Origin: Rhizobiaceae bacterium
Lineage (GTDB): Bacteria > Pseudomonadota > Alphaproteobacteria > Rhizobiales > Rhizobiaceae
Reading direction: 5' to 3'
Assembly: GCA_019635755.1 (NCBI GenBank)
Contig: JAHBYW010000009.1
Coordinates: forward strand, 62,001-126,000
DNA length: 64,000 nucleotides
Shown: positions 13,841 to 21,047 of the stretch, piece by piece
How the letters are laid out: the number at the start of each line of letters is the position of its first letter
Position numbering within the stretch: position 1 is the first letter of the stretch
Made by a program: the position numbers and the translations under genes
The notes under the pieces: model-generated
Databases searched by the model: none
What the model was told of the DNA's origin: nothing
Seen by the model: the letters and a program-made list of their open reading frames with translations, nothing else

Positions 13841-14635
13841 ATGAGTTTGTCTGCTACCATCGCACCGCACCTGCCCTATCTCCGCCGCTTCGCGCGCGCC
13901 GTTTCCGGTTCGCAGTCGAGCGGCGATGCGCTGGTCGCCGCGACGCTGGAGGCGATCATCGCCGATGTGAGCGTCTTCCCGGAGGCGTCCAGTCCCCGGA
14001 TCGCGCTCTACCAGATTTTCGCCAAGCTCTTTACATCGATCGCTATTCGGATCCCCAACGAGAAGCCTGCCTCGGCTTGGGAGCAGCGCGCCGCGGCGAA
14101 CCTGTCGTCGCTCGCGCCACGCCCGCGCCAGGCATTCCTGTTGGTCGCGGTGGAGGGTTTCTCGGAGCCCGAGGCGGCCGAGGTGCTGGATGTGAGCGAG
14201 AGCGAATTCGCCACCCTGCTTGCGCAGGCGAGCGCCGAGATCTCCCGGCAGGTCGCGACCGATGTGCTCATCATCGAGGATGAGCCGCTGATCGCGATGG
14301 ACATCGAGGAGATGGTCGAGAGCCTTGGCCACAGGGTCGTCGGCACGGCCCGCACGCATGCGGAGGCCACGCAGCTCTTCAAGACGACGTCGCCGAAGAT
14401 GGTGCTCGCCGACATCCAGCTCGCCGACGGAAGCTCGGGCATCGACGCCGTCAACGAGATCCTGGCAACGACGGCCGTTCCAGTCATTTTCATCACCGCG
14501 TTTCCCGAACGGCTTTTGACGGGCGAGCGACCCGAACCAGCCTTCCTGGTGACCAAGCCCTTCAACCCCGACATGGTGAAGGCGCTGATCAGCCAGGCCC
14601 TGTTCTTCGACCGGCAGGCCAAGGCCGCAGCCTGA
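13841..14635 (+). CDS. phyR: Anti-anti-sigma response regulator PhyR
   Basis: 264 residues with the diagnostic order: an N-terminal sigma-like domain (about 1-125; LRRFARAVSGSQSSGD, LSSLAPRPRQAFLL, GFSEPEAAEVLDVSESEF) fused to a C-terminal receiver (about 140-255). The receiver has DVLIIEDEPLIAMDIEE, the phospho-acceptor in MVLADIQLADGSSG, VIFITAFPE and VTKPFNPDMV. On phosphorylation the sigma-like part sequesters NepR and frees EcfG. It is divergent from nepR-ecfG and carries its own EcfG promoter, closing a positive feedback loop. A strong terminator follows. Confidence 0.96.
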   Translation: MSLSATIAPHLPYLRRFARAVSGSQSSGDALVAATLEAIIADVSVFPEASSPRIALYQIFAKLFTSIAIRIPNEKPASAWEQRAAANLSSLAPRPRQAFLLVAVEGFSEPEAAEVLDVSESEFATLLAQASAEISRQVATDVLIIEDEPLIAMDIEEMVESLGHRVVGTARTHAEATQLFKTTSPKMVLADIQLADGSSGIDAVNEILATTAVPVIFITAFPERLLTGERPEPAFLVTKPFNPDMVKALISQALFFDRQAKAAA

Positions 14636-14656
14636 AACTGACCGATCGGCCTACCT

Positions 14657-14690
14657 GAAAAAACCGCCGAGACCCGGCGGTTTTTTTGTT
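14657..14690 (+). terminator. Rho-independent terminator of phyR
   Basis: ACCGCCG-AGAC-CCGGCGGT stem followed by seven T residues and GTTTG, starting 22 bases after the phyR stop codon. Confidence 0.9.
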
Positions 14691-14699
14691 TGTCCGGCG

Positions 14700-14725
14700 G
14701 GAACGAAAGCCTGCTCAGTCGCGTT
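14700..14725 (+). promoter_or_regulatory. EcfG-type promoter for the DUF1328-like small membrane protein
   Basis: GGAAC 14700-14704, 17-bp spacer, CGTT 14722-14725, about 30 bp before the ATG at 14755. Confidence 0.7.
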
Positions 14726-14754
14726 TTCTCGCCATCATTCCAAGGAGATAGATC

Positions 14755-14922
14755 ATGCTCTATTGGGCTCTTGTTTTCCTGGTGGTTGCCATCGTCGCCG
14801 GCGCGCTCGGTTTTGGCGGCATTGCCGGCACCTCCGCTGGCATCGCGCAGGTTCTGTTCTTCATCTTCCTCGCCTTCCTGGTGATCTCGCTCCTGGCGAG
14901 CGTGTTCCGTCGGGCGAGCTGA
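14755..14922 (+). CDS. DUF1328-family small membrane protein (YtjA-like)
   Basis: A 55-residue protein that begins [20 protein letters not shown], continues [12 protein letters not shown], then a second helix ([19 protein letters not shown]) and ends RRAS. The two-helix, glycine-centred layout is that of DUF1328/YtjA, a small inner-membrane family with no assigned function. AAGGAGATAGATC precedes the ATG, giving an ideal ribosome site, and an EcfG promoter lies just upstream. It is therefore a probable member of the general stress regulon, immediately downstream of phyR. Confidence 0.85.
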   Translation: MLYWALVFLVVAIVAGALGFGGIAGTSAGIAQVLFFIFLAFLVISLLASVFRRAS

Positions 14923-15092
14923 CCGGTCACGGAGAAGATGAACCAATCTGAAAACCGACACCCTCAAGCGGTTTTCGGCTCCGCCGGTCATCGTCCTCGA
15001 AAGAGTGGCGTATGACCGGCGGATGAATTTTTTCGGATGAACGTTTCCCGCCGTCGGAGGAGCGGGGAGACACGGCAAGCGGCGGCGGCACC

Positions 15093-16082
15093 ATGAACAT
15101 GCACATTGCGGAGGGCACCGTGGAAATCGGGCGCAGCCTGTTGCGCGCCTTGTCGAACACCGGAATATCGGTCGTCTACCAGGATCCGGCGCTGCGGGTG
15201 ATCTGGTCGCAGAACGTACCGGCTTCGTGGTCGGAAGGTGATCTCGTCGGCAGGACCGACGCCGAGTTCCTGCCTGCTGACGAGGCGACTCGGCTGGTGG
15301 CGATCAAGGAACGCGTCCTCGCGACGGGTCAGCCCGAGACCCTGGAACTCAGGGTCGAGTTCGATGGCGCCCCTTACTGGTACGACCTGTGGATCGACGC
15401 CGACCGATGGGACGAGGCGGTCGTCGGCGTCATTACGACGGCTGTCGACATCAGCGAGCAGAAGCGGCGCGAACAGACGCTCCGGACGCTCCTGAGGGAG
15501 GTGAGCCACCGGTCGAAGAACCTGCTGGCAATTATCCAGAGCATAGCAACCCAGACCGGGCGACATGCCACGACGGTGGAGGGCTTCCTCAGCCGCTTCC
15601 GCGGCCGCATACAGTCACTCGCAGCCTCGCAGGATCTGGTGACCTCCTCGAATTGGCGCGGCGCCGACCTGGGCGAACTCATCGCCGGGCAGGTCGGGCG
15701 GTACGCCGGCGACCCCAGTCGCGCCATCGCGATCAGCGGAGTGAACCCGTATCTGACACCCAATGCCGCGCTTCACATCGGCCTGGCCCTCCACGAGCTT
15801 GCAGTGAACTCGGTAAGTTACGGCGCGCTGGCCCGAGCGGACGGCCGTGTGGACATCGCATCGCGCATCGATGCCGGACCGAGCGGAGCGAACGAGCTGG
15901 TGCTCGTTTGGACGGAGCAGATCGACGCTGCTGCGGATGGTGCGCAGGAGAAGCGTTTCGGCACGGCCGCTCTGGAGCGGGTGGTTCCCACGTCGCTCAA
16001 CGGGCGCGCCAATCTCGAAATGGGCAACGGAACGCTCGTCTACACGCTGCATGTTCCCGAGTCGAACTTCGACTCGCAGTAG
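15093..16082 (+). CDS. PAS-containing HWE-family sensor histidine kinase
   Basis: 329 residues, no transmembrane segment. A PAS domain (about 15-130; VIWSQNVPASW, YWYDLWIDADRW, ITTAVDISEQKRREQ) is followed by the HWE phospho-acceptor box LREVSHRSKNLLAIIQSIATQ near 145, an N box ALHELAVNSVSYGAL, and the W-T-E signature in LVWTEQ. HWE/HisKA_2 kinases are the usual phosphate donors for PhyR. Location two genes after phyR makes it a candidate PhyR kinase or modulator. No good EcfG promoter was found ahead of it. The start at 15093 lacks a strong ribosome site and is moderately certain. Confidence 0.85.
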   Translation: MNMHIAEGTVEIGRSLLRALSNTGISVVYQDPALRVIWSQNVPASWSEGDLVGRTDAEFLPADEATRLVAIKERVLATGQPETLELRVEFDGAPYWYDLWIDADRWDEAVVGVITTAVDISEQKRREQTLRTLLREVSHRSKNLLAIIQSIATQTGRHATTVEGFLSRFRGRIQSLAASQDLVTSSNWRGADLGELIAGQVGRYAGDPSRAIAISGVNPYLTPNAALHIGLALHELAVNSVSYGALARADGRVDIASRIDAGPSGANELVLVWTEQIDAAADGAQEKRFGTAALERVVPTSLNGRANLEMGNGTLVYTLHVPESNFDSQ

Positions 16083-16162
16083 ATCCGGCGCAGCTCAATC
16101 GGAATGCGTGCGGGCGCGCCCTGCGAGCAACTTACCGATCAAGATAGAAGCCGGCCTTGCGC

Positions 16163-16193
16163 CAAAAAGAAAGCCGACCTTTCGGCCGGCTTC
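16163..16193. terminator. Hairpin after the HWE kinase, possible terminator
   Basis: AAGCCG...CGGCTT stem with a CCGACCTTTCGG core. A run of five A on its left side would form a T-tract only on the minus strand, yet no minus-strand gene precedes it. As the plus-strand end of the kinase transcript it is weaker. Confidence 0.45.
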
Positions 16194-16334
16194 CAAAATG
16201 CGGGAGGCGGAGGGGATCGCCTGCCGCGGATGCGAGCCGTCATTGGGGGGTTGGAGGGCAGGACGGCGCCGCATCATCAGGCCATTTAACGCGCCTTTTA
16301 CCCGCCGGTTCCATTATGGCAGCGAAATTTTCGC

Positions 16335-16359
16335 GGAACCCGACCGTGCTGAGACCGTT
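16335..16359 (+). promoter_or_regulatory. EcfG-type promoter for the small membrane protein at 16394
   Basis: GGAAC 16335-16339, 16-bp spacer, CGTT 16356-16359. The 16083-16393 stretch otherwise holds only the hairpin near 16180 and no gene. Confidence 0.7.
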
Positions 16360-16393
16360 GGTTGCCGACGGCTCAAGCGCCGAAGGAGCGCCC

Positions 16394-16561
16394 ATGGTTG
16401 CGCAGATGATCCGTGTCGAAAACGCCGCCCGAATCGCCATGGGCGGCGAAGCTGTGTCGCCGATCGGCGTGTCGCGAGCGAGTTCGCCGGGTTTGACACA
16501 GATTGGGCTCTGGATCGCCGGAGCCGCAGCGGGCCTCGCAGCCGTCCTCTACTTCATCTGA
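16394..16561 (+). CDS. Small membrane-anchored protein, probable stress-regulon member
   Basis: 55 residues: a polar N-terminal half (MVAQMIRVENAARIAMGGEA) and one C-terminal hydrophobic helix (LTQIGLWIAGAAAGLAAVLYFI) ending at the stop, a tail-anchored layout. AAGGAG stands seven bases before this ATG. A longer in-frame reading from 16317 exists, but the EcfG promoter lies inside it, so I reject it. No domain is recognised. Promoter and location point to stress-induced expression. Confidence 0.7.
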   Translation: MVAQMIRVENAARIAMGGEAVSPIGVSRASSPGLTQIGLWIAGAAAGLAAVLYFI

Positions 16562-16655
16562 TATCAACACGCGTATTGATCTGCCGCGGCGCACCTCTCC
16601 CGCGGCTTGCAGCGTCATGTCTGTCGCGATGACGAAACAAAATTTCCCGCGCGTC

Positions 16656-16681
16656 GGAACCGCTTCTCGTTCCTTTCCGTT
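16656..16681 (+). promoter_or_regulatory. EcfG-type promoter for the hypothetical protein at 16705
   Basis: GGAAC 16656-16660, 17-bp spacer, CGTT 16678-16681, followed by AAAGGAG and the ATG at 16705. The leader would be only about 17 bases. Confidence 0.65.
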
Positions 16682-16704
16682 TGTGCCCTCAAAGGAGACG
16701 GGCC

Positions 16705-17031
16705 ATGGAGCACATCGCCGCAGTACTTCTCATCATCGGCTGCTCGGACGATCTGTCCCAGTGCCGCGAGCTTCCCGCGCCCGTAGCGCTTTACGAGACG
16801 GCCCAGGAATGCGAGACCGGGCTGCCCGTGTCGCTTCGCGGCCGTGCGAACGAATATCCGCAGTTGTTCGCCCAGTGTCTGGTGGTCGACCCTGCTCTTG
16901 AGGAAGAGGACGTGGTCCTGTCATGGGGCATTCGCAATGACGGCATGCTGGTCGCGTCGGTGGGCGTTCCGGATGTCATGGTTGCGACAAATTCGAGCGG
17001 CACAGCTGTGGGGAATCTGAGGCAGGAATAA
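16705..17031 (+). CDS. Conserved hypothetical protein with cysteine-rich N-terminal half
   Basis: 108 residues. It starts MEHIAAVLLIIGCSDDLSQC, continues CRELPAPVALYETAQECETGLP, and contains a further cysteine in LFAQCLVVDP. The short hydrophobic start is too weak for a confident signal peptide but could direct export with disulfide formation. The start is set by AAAGGAG seven bases ahead. An EcfG promoter abuts the ribosome site. I do not recognise a named domain. Confidence 0.7.
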   Translation: MEHIAAVLLIIGCSDDLSQCRELPAPVALYETAQECETGLPVSLRGRANEYPQLFAQCLVVDPALEEEDVVLSWGIRNDGMLVASVGVPDVMVATNSSGTAVGNLRQE

Positions 17032-17107
17032 CCCTGCTGTGCCGCGGGAATCGGAAGCGATTTTGTAGTTTTGTAAGGCTGGACGGGACATCTAACAGGA
17101 GCACATG

Positions 17108-17362
17108 ATGAAGAAGACCATTCTCGCATTGGCGGCCGTTGCCGCCCTGGCAGGGTGCACGACCGCCGAGCGGGCCGCCACGGTGGGCGCTCTCGGCGGT
17201 GGAGCCATCGGCCTGGCCACGACCGGCACCGCTGCTGGCACCGCGATCGGCGCCGCCGCCGGCGGCCTCGGCGGCTACTTGGTTGGCAAGGTCATCGACC
17301 GCCCGGGCTATTGCGAATATCGCGACGTGAACGGACGCCGCTACGTCGAGCGCTGCCGCTAG
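17108..17362 (+). CDS. Glycine-zipper lipoprotein
   Basis: About 84 residues. The N terminus MKKTILALAAVAALAGC is a lipoprotein signal with the lipobox LAGC, so the mature protein is lipidated. The middle is a glycine-zipper (GALGGGAIGLATTGTAAG and GAAAGGLGGYLVGKVI), and the C terminus YCEYRDVNGRRYVERC resembles the small outer-membrane lipoproteins of rhizobia. Two adjacent ATGs exist at 17105 and 17108; the AGGAG spacing favours the second. No EcfG promoter was found. A strong bidirectional terminator follows. Confidence 0.8.
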   Translation: MKKTILALAAVAALAGCTTAERAATVGALGGGAIGLATTGTAAGTAIGAAAGGLGGYLVGKVIDRPGYCEYRDVNGRRYVERCR

Positions 17363-17384
17363 TCGCACGCGACGCGTACACCGC

Positions 17385-17424
17385 GAAAAAGGGCGGCCGG
17401 ACGAAAGTCCGGCCGCCCTTTTCC
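17385..17424. terminator. Bidirectional rho-independent terminator
   Basis: AAGGGCGGCCGGAC-GAAA-GTCCGGCCGCCCTT (17389-17420) is a perfect 14-bp stem with a GAAA tetraloop, flanked by A5 on the left and TTTTCC on the right. It ends both the lipoprotein transcript and the convergent sugar ABC operon. Confidence 0.9.
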
Positions 17425-17445
17425 TTGACTGCGATAGAAGCTTGG

Positions 17446-18240
17446 CTAGGCAGCGATCTTGAGCGCGCCCGGCCCCGGGATGGCGCCGGGTGGGCACTTG
17501 CCCAGGATGATCATGCCCAGCACTTCGTCCTGGGTCACGTCGGTCGTCCTGGCCGTCCCGACGACCTGCCCGTTCTTCATCACGCAGACCCGGTCGGCGA
17601 GATCGAACACGTCGTGGATGTCGTGGCTGATCAGGAAGATGCCGATGCCATCGGCCTTCAGCTGCTTGACGAGTTCGCCGACCTGCGCGGTCTCCTGGGG
17701 ACCGAGCGCCGCGGTCGGCTCGTCCATGATCAGGATGCGGGCGTTGAATAGGATCGCACGCGCGATTGCCACCGACTGCCGCTGGCCGCCGGACAGCTTC
17801 ATCACCGGCTCCTTGAACCGCCGGAACCGCGGATTGAGGCGGCCCATCACCTTCCGCGCCTCGGCCTCCATCGCGACGTCGTCGAGGGTTCCCCAGCGCG
17901 TCCTTAGTTCCCGCCCGAGGAAGAGGTTGGCGGCGGCGTCGACATTGTCGGCCAGCGCCAGCGTCTGGTAGATCGTCTCGATCCCGTATTTCTTGGCATC
18001 GCGCGGATTGCCGATATCCGCCTTCTCGCCGTTGATGAAGATGTCGCCATTGTCGCGCTTGTAGGCGCCCGACAGTATCTTGATCAGCGTGGACTTGCCC
18101 GCGCCGTTGTGACCGAGCAGGCCGACGACCTCGCCGGGATAGAGATCGACGCTGGCATGGTCGACGGCCTTGATGCCGCCGAACGCGATCGAAATGTCCC
18201 GCAGTTCGACCAGCGGTGTGGTGGACGGTGTCTCCGACAT
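17446..18240 (-). CDS. Sugar ABC transporter ATP-binding protein (XylG-type, single domain)
   Basis: 264 residues with one nucleotide-binding domain: Walker [10 protein letters not shown] near residue 43, signature [14 protein letters not shown], Walker [14 protein letters not shown] and switch histidine in LISHDIHD. Rhizobial xylose/ribose-type importers of this subgroup use a single-domain ATPase, unlike the duplicated E. coli XylG. It is the last gene of the operon SBP-permease-ATPase, with GGGAGG before its ATG, and powers import through the adjacent permease as a homodimer. Confidence 0.88.
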   Translation of the reverse strand: MSETPSTTPLVELRDISIAFGGIKAVDHASVDLYPGEVVGLLGHNGAGKSTLIKILSGAYKRDNGDIFINGEKADIGNPRDAKKYGIETIYQTLALADNVDAAANLFLGRELRTRWGTLDDVAMEAEARKVMGRLNPRFRRFKEPVMKLSGGQRQSVAIARAILFNARILIMDEPTAALGPQETAQVGELVKQLKADGIGIFLISHDIHDVFDLADRVCVMKNGQVVGTARTTDVTQDEVLGMIILGKCPPGAIPGPGALKIAA

Positions 18241-18251
18241 GGCAGCCTCCC

Positions 18252-19655
18252 TCACTTCACGCGGCGCCGGTAGACCTGATCGACGAAGACCGCGGTGACC
18301 AGAACCGCGCCCACGACCATGTCCTTGTAGGCGGACTCGAAGTTGAGCAGCGTCATGCCCGACTGCAGGGACTGCATGAGCAGCGCTCCCAGCATCGCGC
18401 CGTAGATCGTGCCCACACCGCCCGCAAGCGCCGTGCCGCCGATCACCACTGCGGCGATGACGTAGAGTTCGTTGAACTGGCCGAGCGAGTTCGTCGCGGC
18501 GTCGAGGCGCGCCGAGGTGACGATCGCCGAAATCGCGACCAGCACGCCCATCAGCATGAAGACCTTCATCGTCAGCCAGCGCGTATTGATGCCCGACAGT
18601 TCCGCGGCCTCCGGATTGCCGCCCGCGGCGTAGACGTAACGGCCGAAGCGGGTGCGAGAGGCGACGAAGCTCATGACGAAGCCCACGGCCAGGCAGATCA
18701 GCACGGGGATGGCATAGCCCGTGTAGTAAACGAGGCCGTTGGCGCAGCGAACGACCGCCTCGCCGGCCATGCAGATCGCGTTGCCGGCCCGGTCCTCGAT
18801 GCCGGCCGGGATCACGATCCCGTTCTCCTTGGCATAGGTTTCGATGACCTTGGGCGGCCAGGGATAGGAGTTGACGACCGCAGTGATTCCCAGGATCGCG
18901 ATGCCGCCGCAGGCGGCGAGGAACGTTTCCGCCCAGATCGGACGCTGCGGGAAGTTGACACGCTGGCGCTGGCGACGGCCGTTGATCAGCCCCATTACAA
19001 GAAGCGCGCAGGCCGCGAAGGCCAGCATCCAGCTCCAGAACGGACCGATGGAGGCGAGCGGCCCGTTGCCGCCGATCAGCTTGAACGTCTTGTCCATCGG
19101 CGCAACCGTCTCGCCGCGGATGAGCGCCCAGGCGATACCGCTGTACGCGATCAGACCGCCGAGCGTGACGATGAAGGCGGGGATGCCGGCATAGGCCGTG
19201 AGGAAGCCGTTGAACGCGCCGATCAGCGCGCCGAGCACCAGCGCGAACAGAACCGCGATGATCCAGATCCACTCGTTGCCGACGCCGAGCGAGGGACCGA
19301 GCCAGAAGACCTGCAGCACGCCGGTGGCCACGGCAATTGTCGACAGCATGGAGCCGACCGACAGGTCGAGCTGGCGCATGACGATCAGGAGCACCATGCC
19401 CGTCGACATGATGGCGATCGACGAGGTCTGCACCGTCAGCGTCCAGAGGTTTCGGGGCGTCAGGAACGATCCCCCGAACAGGCCCTCGTTGGGCCGCAGC
19501 ATGCCGCTGTAGATGTCGAAACCCGCCCAAATGACGAGCAGCGCGGCAACCATGCCGAGCATGCGGGTGTCGATCTCCGTGGCGCGGAAGAACCGCGTGA
19601 TCGGTCCCTCGTCCGCCATCGCCGGATTCTGGCTGGTTTCGGTTGCACTGCTCAT
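18252..19655 (-). CDS. Sugar ABC transporter permease (XylH-type)
   Basis: 467 residues with about ten to twelve transmembrane helices in the BPD_transp_2 pattern, including [17 protein letters not shown], the [16 protein letters not shown] segment and [15 protein letters not shown] coupling region. It has the long extra loop (about residues 255-320, with [17 protein letters not shown] and cysteines [13 protein letters not shown]) that makes XylH-type permeases longer than RbsC. It lies 11 bases upstream of the ATPase gene. Specificity for xylose is inferred from the size class and the XylF-like binding protein. Confidence 0.87.
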   Translation of the reverse strand: MSSATETSQNPAMADEGPITRFFRATEIDTRMLGMVAALLVIWAGFDIYSGMLRPNEGLFGGSFLTPRNLWTLTVQTSSIAIMSTGMVLLIVMRQLDLSVGSMLSTIAVATGVLQVFWLGPSLGVGNEWIWIIAVLFALVLGALIGAFNGFLTAYAGIPAFIVTLGGLIAYSGIAWALIRGETVAPMDKTFKLIGGNGPLASIGPFWSWMLAFAACALLVMGLINGRRQRQRVNFPQRPIWAETFLAACGGIAILGITAVVNSYPWPPKVIETYAKENGIVIPAGIEDRAGNAICMAGEAVVRCANGLVYYTGYAIPVLICLAVGFVMSFVASRTRFGRYVYAAGGNPEAAELSGINTRWLTMKVFMLMGVLVAISAIVTSARLDAATNSLGQFNELYVIAAVVIGGTALAGGVGTIYGAMLGALLMQSLQSGMTLLNFESAYKDMVVGAVLVTAVFVDQVYRRRVK

Positions 19656-19708
19656 GGCTGTTGCCTCCCCAGGCCGGCCTTCGAGTCGACTTGTGTCGTC
19701 TTCTTATG

Positions 19709-19746
19709 GAATGGCCGCGCCATCCTCCCGGACGGCACGGCCATTC
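19709..19746. repeat. Intra-operon hairpin between binding protein and permease genes
   Basis: GAATGGCCG (19709-19717) and CGGCCATTC (19738-19746) form a perfect 9-bp stem, extended inward by GCC/GGC. There is no T-tract on the minus strand, so it looks like an mRNA-stabilising or partial-termination structure of the kind that raises binding-protein expression over permease. That role is inferred. Confidence 0.5.
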
Positions 19747-19833
19747 TGTGTCAGTTCATACACCGTTGCAACTCGGCGATCCGGACGGCGGGCTCGCTGC
19801 GCCCGGCAGCGGACCGCCGTTCCGCAGGCGCGG

Positions 19834-20880
19834 TCAGTTGCAGGCGGCGACCGAGCCGGCCGCGACGCCAGCGCAGGCCTCGGCCTTGCTGATCCAGCCG
19901 CCGTCGATCACGTCGTTCAGGTTGTCCTTGGTGATCGGGTTCGGCGCGATCAGGATGGCGTTCATCTCGACGCCCTTGGCGCCGTCGGAGAACTTGCCCA
20001 CGCCCGGGAGCGCATCGATCGCGGTGCCGTTGGCCAGCGCGACGGCGGCTTCACCCGCCATCTTGCCGAGCACGCGCGAGTCCTTCCAGACCGACACGAG
20101 CTGGGTGCCGAGCGCAACGCGGTTCAGCGCCGCCTTGTCGCCGTCCTGGCCCGTCACCGGCACGGAGCCGGCGAGGCCCTGCGCGTCGAGGGCCGCCACG
20201 ACGCCGCCGGCCATGCCGTCGTTCTCGGAGATGACCGCGTCGATGTCGTTGTTGTTGGCAGTCAGGCACTGCTCCATGTTCTTCTGGGCAGCGTCCGGCT
20301 TCCAGCCGTCGGTGAAGGTCTCGCAGACATTCTTGATCTTGCCTGCGTCGATGTTCTCCTTCAGCACTTCCATGATGCCGTTGAAGAGGAAGGTGGCGTT
20401 CGGATCGCCCTTGTCGCCCTTGATGAAGGCGAAGTTGCCTTCGGTCTTGCCCTTCTCGAGCATCGTCTTGGCCATCAGGCGGCCGACGCCGACGTTGTCG
20501 AAGGTGATGTACAGCGCGTTCGGATCCTCGAACTGCACGTCATAGGCGATCGCCTTCAGGCCGGCGTCGTTGATCTTCTGGATCGACGGCAGGATCGCGT
20601 TGTTGTCGAACGCGACAACCAGGATGACGTCAACGTTCTGCGCGATCAGGCCCTCGATGTCGGCGGCCTGCTTCTGCGCCGAGCCCTGTGCGTCGGTCGA
20701 GATGTATTTGTCGCCCGCAGCCTCGACGACGGCCTTGATGGCGGCTTCGTCGGTCTTCCAGCGCTCTTCCTGGAAGGTCTTCCAGGAGACGGCGATCGTC
20801 TTGCCTTCGGCGTGAGCGACGTTCGCCAGCGAAAGCGACATCGCCACTCCCGCCAGGATGGCGGTAGCGAATTTCTTCAT
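19834..20880 (-). CDS. Sugar ABC transporter substrate-binding protein (XylF-like)
   Basis: 348 residues with a Sec signal peptide (MKKFATAILAGVAMSLSLANVAHA, cleavage before EGK) and a type I periplasmic binding fold (Peripla_BP_4). Recognisable blocks are DIEGLIAQNVDVILVVAF, YDVQFEDPNALYITFDNVGVG, ISENDGMAGGVVAALDAQGL and PVTGQDGDKAALNRV, typical of xylose-binding XylF relatives. It is the first gene of the operon and is divergent from a ROK repressor. The ligand is probably an aldopentose, but the sequence does not prove xylose. Confidence 0.88.
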   Translation of the reverse strand: MKKFATAILAGVAMSLSLANVAHAEGKTIAVSWKTFQEERWKTDEAAIKAVVEAAGDKYISTDAQGSAQKQAADIEGLIAQNVDVILVVAFDNNAILPSIQKINDAGLKAIAYDVQFEDPNALYITFDNVGVGRLMAKTMLEKGKTEGNFAFIKGDKGDPNATFLFNGIMEVLKENIDAGKIKNVCETFTDGWKPDAAQKNMEQCLTANNNDIDAVISENDGMAGGVVAALDAQGLAGSVPVTGQDGDKAALNRVALGTQLVSVWKDSRVLGKMAGEAAVALANGTAIDALPGVGKFSDGAKGVEMNAILIAPNPITKDNLNDVIDGGWISKAEACAGVAAGSVAACN

Positions 20881-20934
20881 GAGTTCCTCCCTGCGCCCCG
20901 GAAAGCGCGAACGGATCCATCCGGAAAGGAGGCT

Positions 20935-20959
20935 TTATTTCGAGCCTCGAAAAAAATAA
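20935..20959. promoter_or_regulatory. Probable ROK-repressor operator
   Basis: TTATTT at 20935-20940 and AAATAA at 20954-20959 frame a CGAG/CTCG inner inverted repeat, upstream of the binding-protein gene and between it and the ROK regulator. TTATTT...AAATAA ends are typical of NagC/XylR-type ROK operators. Confidence 0.55.
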
Positions 20960-21047
20960 TGACTCAAGGTGAGGGCCATGTCAATATCTGGCCCGAGGCG
21001 CGAGGGCTGACAGCCCGTATCGCGTTTCGGGAGGAAAGCCTGTCCCG

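Noticed and set aside
14951-14975. AAAACCG...CGGTTTT hairpin after the DUF1328-like gene
   Set aside because: The loop is 11 bases and the T-run only four; too weak to call as a terminator with confidence.
16157-16393. Longer start for the small protein at 16394
   Set aside because: The extension includes an EcfG promoter and the kinase-terminating hairpin, and a strong ribosome site stands before 16394.
18216-19892. 558-codon plus-strand frame
   Set aside because: Antisense to the XylH-type permease; His/Arg/Asp-rich shadow composition.
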